DNA of 64,000 nucleotides from Montifringilla adamsi (lineage: Eukaryota; Chordata; Aves; Passeriformes; Passeridae), in the NCBI GenBank assembly GCA_017590115.1, contig JAGGNK010010225.1, forward strand, positions 186,001 through 250,000. The letters are read 5' to 3'. Position numbers and translations under genes: made by a program. Shown in pieces: positions 46,500-64,000 of this stretch (its first letter is position 1; every line of letters starts with the position of its first letter). Under the pieces are notes generated by a model, which ran no database searches, had not been told where the DNA came from, and was given only the letters and a program-made list of their open reading frames with translations.

Positions 46500-46635
46500 G
46501 TCTGATTCATCAGAGGACTGGAGTACAGTTCAGTGACATCAGTGAGACTTCAGGATATGTCTGGAATTAAGCATATGTTTGAGTGAATTGTTAACCTCAA
46601 GTGTATGATCAAGTGCTTTGCTGACTCAGGGACAA
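46500..46635. repeat. Ancient amniote interspersed repeat (degenerate)
   Basis: The stretch contains GACATCAGTGAGACTTCAGG, GGAATTAAGCATATGTTTGA and CAAGTGCTTTGCTGACTCAG. These correspond to the widely seen amniote phrase set 'ACTTCAATGGGACTA', 'AGTTAAGCATGTGCTTAAG' and 'AAGTGCTTTGCTGAATCAGG'. The match is from memory and the family name is not certain. Strongly decayed. Confidence 0.5.
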
Positions 46636-47433
46636 GACATTCCTTGCAGCTTGTTGTTTTTCCACTTTGCCATCTGGGAAGAGGCAGCTTGACAGCATGT
46701 GGGCTGTGTGAGACATTATTGCATTTCTGAAAGGGTATTAACAGTCTTGAAGTTTCCAGGTTCTCCGAATCAGGTATTTTTTCTCTTCCATGTCTAACTG
46801 GGGTAAAATAACCTCACTATAGTGTCTGAAAGCAAACTGACCATGCCAAGGCATTTTGGCAGGTTATCAGACAATTTATGCCTATTTAAAATAATCTCAT
46901 ATTTTAGAGAAGCTACTAAAGATGCAGGTGGAAAGCTTTACAGAACCTGCAGGTTTGGGACCATGAAATTGCCCCTTTCAGATATTTTAGGAAGTCTCTT
47001 TTGAGTAACTGCACAACTGTAAGAACCCAAATTTGTAAACACTTTTATTCTGAGTCATATCTTCTCTAGACCCATTTTCTGAGCTGGGGGAGCACATCCC
47101 TATTTATATGAAATAAATGTTGTTACAGGCTGTTCAGTCAACAAACTCTTGTTTCAGCCAGGTAATGCAAAAGAGTGGGTAATACAAACTGGTTATTACA
47201 TTTGGGGAAATACAAGACATCCTGATCTCTCAGGATTCTCCAAGTGATTTTAACTGCCCAAAACACCTGAAAAATCTTCCATAACACACTCCCCCTAATC
47301 TGTTCAGCACACAACCCTACTTCTCCAATCCAGTACCCTTCCACTCTGACATCACTTGACTTAAAAGCCACTTCTGTGCTGTTGTGAGGCTTTGCATTTC
47401 TCATGAATGCATACAGAGGAATGTTTATTGTAA

Positions 47434-47544
<111 letters not shown>

Positions 47545-50500
47545 TAAGTGTAATTTTCTAATTTCCTTGAGACACAAAATAAGGGAGAAATTGTGAAAGG
47601 CAAGGCAGTGGCAAACAGGAACAGCTCCTTTGCTTTGTTTTCTTCCATCTGGCTTTCTCATCCAGTGATACCTCACTGAAACCAGAAATCAGACAGGGCT
47701 GGACTTAAAATAATTGTTTGATGACACCCAAAATATTTTATGGTTTTGGCAAAGCTTTGTTAGTGGATGCTAAGAGGAGAAATGATGTTTTGAGCATCCC
47801 TTGTCAAACATCTTCCTGAAAATAAAGATTTGAGATGAATTTGGCAAAATTCTGTGTCGTAGTGGACACAGTCAATACCAGGAAGAGAAGTACAAGAGCA
47901 TGTGGCCACACTAGAGAGAAGTGGGATTTATAAACAAAACAAAAAAAAATAAAAGAGAGTGATCTGCAGTGATGCTGCAATTGTGAGCATAAGTATGCCA
48001 TCTGGTAGGCTTGGAGTGAAGACAGTGAAGTAAAAGAAGGAGCATCCAACCGAGGAGAAAGGCCCAAGAAGAAATAAGTAGAAATTAAAATCTTTGTTTC
48101 ACAGAGGTTGTGTGGGCAGAAGAGTAGTTCTGCATAGATAAGTAACCAAAATCTAGGTGGGCACTCTGAAACTCAGATACTGTCTGAAAAGGAGAAGCAT
48201 TAGCATGTAATCATGCAGACTTCATCCAGTGTCCCTGTGTGCCCTGCTCTGAGTTATGTCTCTGGGCTGTGGCTGAGGTAGGGAGGTGAACACAAGCTAG
48301 GTAAGAATTTCTGAGAGAGATTGTGTGCATTCAGCCTTGTAAGGCATCAATCAGCAGATGAAAAAAAATGCGCCAGTGTGTTCCTCAGGGCTTGTAGGCT
48401 TGATACTTGCAGAAGAGTAACAGTAGTGATGTACAGCAAATTTGATACATGTTGTGCAGATGTCTAAGGTAAATAGTAAGTAATGTATGTTTTAACAACA
48501 TTGCTTTCTCAGCTTGTCTGTGCCTGGCAAGGTGTTTTGCCTTGCTTTGTTCCTCAAGGGTAATACCAGTGTTAGTGCTTTCCAAAGTCAGAGATGTCTT
48601 CCAGAGCTTTGATATACATTTTAATGTGGAATTATGAGCTCAGAACATCTGTGTATGTTGTATGTTTGTCCAAATGCAGCAGCTGACAACCATCACTGTT
48701 ATTTAAGGTGGTGTGTCAGGGCCTGATTGTTCCATCATCTGTGAGGTGACCACTGGTGCGTGGGGGAAAACTTACAACTTTTCCAGTCACAGAGAGCCAT
48801 CCTTATCTAAGGACTGCTTGAAGGAAGGTATTACTGTGTCAGCTGAAGTCTTTTCAGTGGTTTCCTGGTGACAGATAAAGATCCCAGCACAAAGCTGCTC
48901 TTCTTAGCCAAAATAATCAGCTGGTAGCACTGATGCTTCAGGTCACATGAGCCTATTGGCAAAGTGCCAGTTTTGTTAGACTCCAGTATCATCCTTCTCA
49001 CCTGATTGTGAGAGCACATTTCAGGTGCTGGAAAACAGATGTCTTGCCAGAAACTAACTTCAGGGGTCTGTGTAACCAATTGTTCCTACAATCACCAACA
49101 CCAATTGATTTTCTGCTTTAGCAGAATTAGTGTTTGGATAATTTCCTCACAAATGCCCTTAAGAAACTCAGAGACTTGCATTGAACTTAGTAGTCCATGC
49201 ACGAATGAAGAGTCTTATCCTGTAGCATGAGCTCTCCTGAACAATCTGTCTGTTGCTAACTTCCCAAAGCAAGAAAATTAATGTGACCCAAAACCTCCAG
49301 ATTTTGCAAAGTTCAGGAAAAGTAAGAGTAAACTTCAGAAGGTGGGGCTGCTTGCCTGTGGATTACATATGTGTGACTGAATAAAACAAACCCCAAAGTA
49401 AATGGAGATGCAGGTGAAGGCCAGAACAACATCTTTAATCTCTGCTATGGAAACTTGTGACAGAAAGTGACAAAGACAAAATGACGTGACAGCTCTGACA
49501 AACATAATAAAACTTTGAAGAAGACAAGAACCACACTGCAGGGGACTAACTCTTCTGTGCCACAGATGGGGACAAATAATCAGCTTGGTGTCTGTCATGG
49601 GCACATCCAGCTGGAACCGCATAAGAAGTTATCTAAGCTGTAGTTCAGTCCCTCCCTGTGATACTCTACAGTCCATAAAAGTATCTGCCTTCTCAAAATA
49701 AACTATATCAATACTTTTGGGTCCCTGATTGGCTTTGACTGCACTTCTGAATTCAAAGATATGTCCTTCAAGAGTGAAGAGTCATCTTCATAATGATGCA
49801 TTATTAAGACCAATAAATGTGAAAATCCTTCAGTAATTTAGTCTACACTGGTATAAAGTTAATTCAGCTCCAAAAATTATTAGGTTTTGATGTGGAACAT
49901 AGCAAAGATGCATATGAATGGAGAAGAAACAGATAAAAGTAACAGAGACTGTAGAAAAAAAGTGCTCCCAAGTTTCTTCCTTAACTTCTTATTTCCTGCT
50001 GCAAAAATATGGAAACATGCTAGACACCACAGCAACAGTGGAGATCTCATGCTATTCAAATGGCCTTTTCATGTTTTCAGTCACAGGTACTACAAGTTAT
50101 ACATACCATACATTTGTTTTACTCATGGAGAGTAGTGCCACTAGTGTAACAATTTTACATCTTCAAATTTAGGCTGAATCATTACGAGAACTTCAAAGTT
50201 CTGACTCCATCATCTGGATAAATCAGCTTCTCATTAATGTAGAGTGTCTGTTTTCAAGCCTCCAGTCCTAATGAGGTGATTTAACCTGCTCATAGCATAT
50301 TGTTCTCTGCAGTCCAGCATCTGGTATTTTATTTCTTTCAGTAGACAACAAATTGAAATAGGGCTATGGAAGAAATCGCTCCCACTGCCAAGGGTTCCTA
50401 AGTAACCATGGAGCTCCCATACAACCTAAATAACAAAGCTTCCCTCCTCAGCAATGTCAGTTTCTATCTCTTCAGGCTCTTCACAAATCTCTTGATGTTC

Positions 50501-50871
50501 TACCCCTTTAAATCTTGGTTTTATATAGGTTTTCTACAGAATTTCCATTTCAAGAGCACACTGCTGTGTTGTGCTGACTTTATTTTCCCTCAGTCCATCT
50601 CCAAATGACACACTTCAGCAGTTAGTAGAAAACCAGCAGTTTCTTAGTGGCACAAGGAATCTGTGAAAGTGAAGGAAGCAAGACATGCCATATACATCAT
50701 TCTTCATCAGTCTAGAGATCTTTCATCTAATATTCAACAATATGAGCTTCTTCCACCAAGACCTGACAAACACATCACCCTGTTCCTTGATCTAAGTAAA
50801 CCTCTGAGAGAAATATTTCCCTTGTGAGTATCTATCATACAAAACTTCCAGAATTTTTTTTCTTGTGGTTC

Positions 50872-50896
50872 TTTTTTTTTTTTTTTTTTTTTTTTT
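50872..50896 (-). repeat. Poly(T) homopolymer, 25 bases
   Basis: Uninterrupted T run (poly(A) on the - strand). No processed gene copy was recognised next to it. Confidence 0.9.
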
Positions 50897-51431
50897 GCAA
50901 TGAAAGGAAGCATCTGAGAAGTCTGATGTAAAATGAAGAGGTGGTAGATAATATGGACTCAGACACGGCTGTGAAAGGTCACAGTGAAGAGGAGGAAAGA
51001 AAGCAAACCACACACACTTAGGAGGCAGGACTCAAAGGAGATGAAAAACCACACAGCAGCACAAAACTTACTGTTAAAATGAAAAGCAAGTTCAAATAGT
51101 GTCAGCCCCATGACAGGTGGATTGCCATTAATGAAGGCCTGTTTCCTAAAGGAGAATTGCAGCTGACACCCAATAGGTACTAAACAACTTGCAGTTTGTT
51201 TTAAGGGAGTCCAGGTTATTTCTGTATTTTCAGTGAAAGCTTCATTCCCTGCTTTTGCTGTGAATGTGTGCTGGAGACAAACTCACTGCAGTTACAGACA
51301 CAGGGCAGCATCTTTACAGCCCTAGCCTGCACTGGTTTGTTGGACAGGTGAGAAATTTGAGAAGTGCTGTGGTTTTTATGATTCCTGCACTTTTCAGGAG
51401 ATTGATGCCTAAAATATATGCAAACCTGACC

Positions 51432-51456
51432 AAAAAAAAAAAAAAAAAAAAAAAAA
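51432..51456 (+). repeat. Poly(A) homopolymer, 25 bases
   Basis: Uninterrupted A run. It is only about 540 bases from the T25 run in opposite orientation, so the two could pair as an inverted repeat in the transcript. Confidence 0.9.
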
Positions 51457-54400
51457 GGATTTGTAGCAGACTAAGGGACAAAACAGAATTAGTCTCCTTA
51501 TCCACGCAAGCTGGATTCAGACACGGAAACTTGGGCAGCATGTACAAAAATGAAGTATAAAGGGAAATAAATGGCCCAGCTTTGCCAAGCAGAAATATGT
51601 ACAATGTATCTTAGCAAGAAACACAAGCTTTCCAGCTCCCAAGCTATTTGATTAATGAGCATTCTGAAAATAATAGCTTTTGACCAAAAGTACTTGAAAT
51701 TCATTAGTGTCTTAAGCTTTTGCAAAATATGTAGGCATTTCATCTTCAGTTTTCTGAATGACAGTAGCTTAATAGCATTCAATTTATTCGCAGATAAGTG
51801 TCCAACATAGTGCATTTTGGCATTTACACTTTTATGCATCTATTGTTCATGGATTTTTGACAATCTCTATTTAAATTATTAAGAAAGTATTCCTAAAAAT
51901 CTGAATTTGTCAGAATGTTTGTCAAATACTTCTAGTACCATCACCATAGAGAAAAGCTGGAGCTGTTTGGGACATGAAGGTTAATTTCAATTAATTCAAC
52001 AATTTAAAGAGGGGGAAAAATTATTATTAATTTTCAGAATTCAGGCATCCATATTCATAATTTGAAAATAAAAAACATAGCTTCTTTTTTTTTCGAAATG
52101 GAAATTCAGTTAAAGGGGTTTAAGGAATGTATAGGCCAAACTAGAATAACAAGTTTCAATGAAACGTAAATAAAATGCCTTTGCACAGTATAAAAGCTTT
52201 CCAGCAATTTGCTTTATCAATGTTGGGGGACTTAATATTTTTCAGATTTCAAGGTAGGATTTTTGTTTGTGATTTGAGGTTTCTATCTGAATTCATAGAA
52301 TATTTTTTTAAGAAATCTTAAAAATTCTCATCAACTAGGAAATTCTCCTTTCCTTTCAGCCTAAATTAGAAATGTTTTTAGCAAGGGTCATGCTATGAGG
52401 ATGAATTTTATCGCATCCCAATATGAGGGAAATAAGTTACCTGCTGTGTTAAATCAATGCCATTTTTTCTACAAAAGTGGCCATAAGCATGTGGAAGTAT
52501 CATTTTGATTCTTCCAAGAGTCTCTTGGGTGCCATCACATTGATGGAAAACTGCAGGTGTTTGTCACTGTATATGTACAGACAGTGGAGGAGGCGTTGTA
52601 CAGTGGTAAAAAACAACATTTCTATAACCTATCTTAGCAAAACTATTCTGTACTGCTTATTTAATTGTCATATCCTCAGAAATGCTGTCACTGTAATCTA
52701 TATCATAATGTACGGTAGAGCTAGTTAATTTGCTTGTTAAAAACCTTGAAGGAATTACCTGTGAAATAGTATGCTCCTGGTGTAGGAAGTTCCTGTAGTT
52801 TGATAATGCCACATCCATGATGGTATCTGCTAAAGAATGAATCTGGAGCCCTGCAGAGGCAAAAGATTCATGCAAGTGCAAGTGAATGTCTTTAGCTGCA
52901 GGCTTTGAGTGCAGTTCTGTGCAGCAGCCCAAGTAACACCAGGCTGATTCCATGTAATCACCTCAGCATGCCAGCATTTCTCTCTCCTTCCCTTTTATGG
53001 ATTGATGTTAAGAGAGGAGAGCTGAGCAGAGGGTCAGCTTCATATCTGAAACTTAGTACGGGGTTACAAAAACTTAGTCCAGTCACAAAACACTCAGGGT
53101 TTTATGAGGACATTCCTTAATGTGAGGCTGACTTCCACCAAAGGCCGTGCTCTGCAGTTCTTGGCAAAGTTCTCTGTGCCAGGTACTGATGTAAAGCAGC
53201 CATTCTGTATTTGTGTGACTTGACACATTCCAGGATTTCCTGACTGTTAGATCAATCCACAATACAAACCACCCTGGTAAATTATATAAACATGCCTGCT
53301 TCTGAACAGCCAAGGGTCTTCTTGTTTCCACTGAGGATTTCTCAGTCTTCAGCATCTTAGGTGTTCAAACTTTTGCCTCCTTTTTGTCATTAGTTTATTA
53401 GCTCTGGGAGTGTCATTCAAGGGCTGTGTCATTCAATATGAGAAAGATGCCCTTGAATATACCAGCTTTTGGTTCTCTGTCATCAGCATGGTTTGCCCTT
53501 CAGTCACAAAGCCCTTGCATGTTTAATTAGAAAAAGGAAAAAAAAGGAAAAAAGAAAAAAAGGAGGGAAACTCATCACCTTGCACTGTTTGGAAAGCAAA
53601 AGCATTGAATGTCTGATCCAAACCACCTTTTGACATGGATGAGCTTTACATGGAGTCCTACCAGGTAGCAGCCCAAATTTAGGAAGGCCTTCAGTATGTG
53701 GTATAAGTCTGAAGTCTCTGCTGGTTTGGACACTCTTGAATTCTGGCCACCACAGGGAAGACAGCAAAGGGGCAGGTTGAAGCACACTTGGCTTTGCTTA
53801 ACAGAGTGGGAGATGAGTTCTGAGCATTTGGAGAAGCTCTGTTTAAAACATATCTGCTGTTGCCTTGCCTCAAGTTGTGATCTCCTGTTTGTGAACCATC
53901 ACTGAGCTGCTCAAAAAATTTCTCTCCTTCACATTATACTTAAATCTTGTTTAAATTGTGATATATTACTCAAAGAGCATAGGAAACAAGCCAATGCTTC
54001 TGCACATTCATTGTGTTTCCTGTGCTGCCTTCAGGGTACATTTTAACACTGCTCTGTGAATCAGGATGACAATGTATGAGGGCCATTTGCTTTAGGAGGA
54101 TAGCAGCTGATGCTCAGACAGTATTATTTTTTGGATCATTGTGCAGGCTGACTAGACTTGGGCTTTCCTTATTGGCCTGAACTGTTGTCTGTTAAATAAT
54201 AGCCTGGGTGCCATAGCTCTGAACCAGATAAATTGTTTGCATTATGTGATAAGAGGTATGGCAACAAAAGCAACCCAACCATGCTTGCATGTGAGATTGA
54301 AATACTGTATTCATAGCTTTTGAAAATACTTGTATTTTCCTTTAGGTATAATTTCAAATGCATTTGGAATAAAGAAATAAAATCACTGAAGAGGCACAGT

Positions 54401-55372
54401 GTTGGAAGAATCAGTCTGCAATACATAAACATGCATTGCCATCCTTCTTGCTTTTCTAACACAGTTAATGCAAAATACAGAAACCCTAAAGGAAAGAGAA
54501 AGGCTAATGAACATCAACAAAAAATATCAATGAGAAAAGTCCCATAACAGTTCTTGACAGATGCAATTACCTTTGGCCTGCAGCTGGTCATGAGACTGGC
54601 AGATACCAGCTGGGCAAAGTGCACTGAGAGACATCCAGAGCAGCCAGGAAGAAGGGCTCTGGAGCACCTCTGAAGTGTGTCTGGCAGCCCTGATCTTCTG
54701 TGCTGCTCAGTGAGGAACATAAATAGTGACTTCCTGCATTATCTTCCATGGCCAAGCAGAATGTACTGAATAGACCCTGTAAAACCCTCAGTAAGACTGA
54801 TGCTTGGTGCAGACATGCCGAATGCCTGGCTGGGCTGAGGCAACTGCGGACTTCTCAGTGAGGTTTTGCTTCAGTCCTTTCCCATCATGGTAGAAGTACT
54901 GCTTTATTTAACCTCTTAATAATGGCAGGCATCATTGTGGTAAGCAAGACTAGCATGTGATGGGGAAATTCCACTTCTCTAGGAAGAACTCTCTTTGGCA
55001 GTAATTAACCAACTTACACCACTTCACTTTCACAGAAGCTTCTCTGCAGTCACATATTTCATCTATGGGTCCCTTAGTCATGAACCAATTTCCATAGCCT
55101 GCTGTGGAGACATCTAAACTAGCAAATCAAACAGCAGCATCCAGAAAATAAATCTCTTCCTGCAAATAATCCTGGTTCCATTGTACTAGAGGTTGCTCTC
55201 CATATCACTGGGACTGTTGGCACTTTTGAAGACCCTACAGAGATCTATAAAGCTTTAAATGTGTATAATTGCAGTTATATAAATGCCTTCTTAAATCTGG
55301 GATGACACATCTAAATTCAACTTTAAATTATGCAAATTACCTGCTAAACTTTCAGCCACTTTTTGCAAGTCA

Positions 55373-55465
55373 AATATATATACATATATATATATATAGA
55401 TACACACACATATATGCATATACATGTAGAGAGATATATATATATATAAACATATATGTATATTC
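55373..55465. repeat. TA/CA-rich microsatellite
   Basis: Mixed (TA)n with ACACACA and GAGA interruptions. It is long enough to be polymorphic. Confidence 0.9.
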
Positions 55466-55835
55466 ACACATTATGCATTGTGAGACAAAATCTGAGCTTT
55501 TTCATTCAAGAAAAATTAAGACAAACAGAATTAAGAGGCTAGGTTTCAGACCCAAAGAGATTAAAAGGAATCAACACTTTTCAATGATCAAAGAAAGAAG
55601 TAAAAAGGAATATGAAAAAAAAAAAATGCAGGCAAGAATCAACCTTAAAGAGGAATTCTGGAACTGGAGATTTACAGTGTCTAGCATTATTTAAGAATAC
55701 AAAAGTCTTGTATTATTTTCCCAGGGCACCAAAGACAAGATACTTTGTTTTGTTAGAAAATCAGCTACTTTGTTGTATTCACGGTAAATTCTTTTAAAAA
55801 ACAGCTCTGCAGGATTTAATGATAGATTGAGAAAC

Positions 55836-55839
<4 letters not shown>

Positions 55840-55868
<29 letters not shown>
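55840..55868. repeat. (GA)n microsatellite
   Basis: About fourteen uninterrupted GA units, preceded by ACAGACAGA. Confidence 0.95.
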
Positions 55869-55871
<3 letters not shown>

Positions 55872-56506
55872 GAAATTTCACCACATGCAAGGAAAACCAA
55901 GAGTCTTCAGGATTTTTTTTATTTATTACCCCCCAGAATACTCTTAACATTTTAACCAACTTAGACTCTTTACACTTTTTACACTAATATTGCACAGTGG
56001 ATCCTTGATTTCTCTGTAAAATTACTTTCCCAGTACTCCTTGGCCTTAGATGAGGAACTGTTCACACAGTGAGGTCAGGATGCATAAATGAGCTGAGTTT
56101 CTGCAGTCACTGCTGTATCACAACCTGCTTTCTCTCTCCTGCAGTCTGAGATGCTGAGCTAGGGAGAGCTGGCATTTAAATGGCCTCAGCAATGCTGTGC
56201 CCAGCATTGATAGCCCAATCCTGACACCATGTTTATATGATTTTTAAATGTATTTGGGTGGGTTTTCTTCATGCCTTTTTTTTGCTTTGTTTTGTTTTGT
56301 TGCTGTTGTTATTGACCAGTTTGATTCCAGTTTTGCTACTTTGGTTCTGCAGGGAGCTCCAGCTGGGACTGTATTTCACACTTAACAGCTGAAAGCTTGA
56401 AAGGTCTCCAGTTTACCACAGAAAAAATGTCAAGAGTGTTTAACCACAAGTCTTCTTGGAATAATTTTTCTGACAACAGTCTTCTTTTCTTTCCATTTAT
56501 CTGCAG

Positions 56507-56558
56507 GTCTCTCATGACTTTGCAATCAATTTCAATGAAGACAACCCAGAATGTGCAG
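56507..56558 (+). CDS. CPNE4: CPNE4 exon: vWA domain, short
   Basis: Fifty-two nt, 17 codons plus the first base of a split Gly codon. The acceptor is TTATCTGCAG after a pyrimidine-rich tract and the donor GTAATG. It encodes VSHDFAINFNEDNPECA. The (V/I)SH.FA(I/L)N...NP.C.G pattern is conserved across copines, and the NFNEDNPECAG form is that of copine-4 (copine-8 has NGNPQNPYCDG). Because its length is 3n+1, skipping it alone would shift the frame. Confidence 0.97.

Positions 56559-64000
<7,442 letters not shown>

Noticed and set aside
55269..55694. 141-codon open frame on the + strand
   Set aside because: Its middle is translated TA/CA microsatellite (alternating Ile/Tyr/His), so the frame is an artefact of low complexity.

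Overview
This window is a piece of a vertebrate chromosome, almost entirely intronic sequence of one large gene on the + strand. Eight coding exons, each with consensus AG acceptor and GT donor sites, can be joined in one continuous frame (858 nt, 286 codons). They encode the C-terminal half of copine-4 (CPNE4), a calcium-dependent phospholipid-binding protein. The joined product runs from the end of the second C2 domain through most of the von Willebrand A-like copine domain, about residues 228-513 if the protein has the 557-residue length I recall for mammals. The exons encoding the N-terminus, C2A and most of C2B lie upstream of base 1. The last coding exon, about 44 residues plus stop, lies downstream of base 64000.

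The organism is most likely a bird, and probably a songbird. Three interspersed repeats have the 3' end typical of avian CR1 LINEs (about 20408-20520, 41339-41425 in reverse, 61900-62190). Two solo-LTR-like segments resemble avian endogenous retrovirus LTRs (about 14100-15075 and 43870-44330, both reverse). SINEs are absent and the introns are moderate in size. The assignment to songbirds rests on memory of LTR families and is inference.

Layout: 1-16316 is an upstream intron with an LTR, a GT-rich G-quadruplex candidate and a microRNA-like hairpin. Exons lie at 16317, 25343, 26008, 31467, 47481, 56507, 60825 and 63029. They are separated by introns of 8.9, 0.58, 5.4, 15.9, 9.0, 4.3 and 2.1 kb. 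The final 0.7 kb is the start of the next intron.

Most of the short open frames in the window are chance frames in introns and are not annotated. I found no convincing tRNA, rRNA, CRISPR array, operon or second intact gene. I did not find a clearly novel biological system. The best leads are two strong hairpins (12292-12372 and 19794-19827), the antisense LTRs with visible promoter and poly(A) signals, and a GC-rich reverse-strand open segment at 21099-21430.
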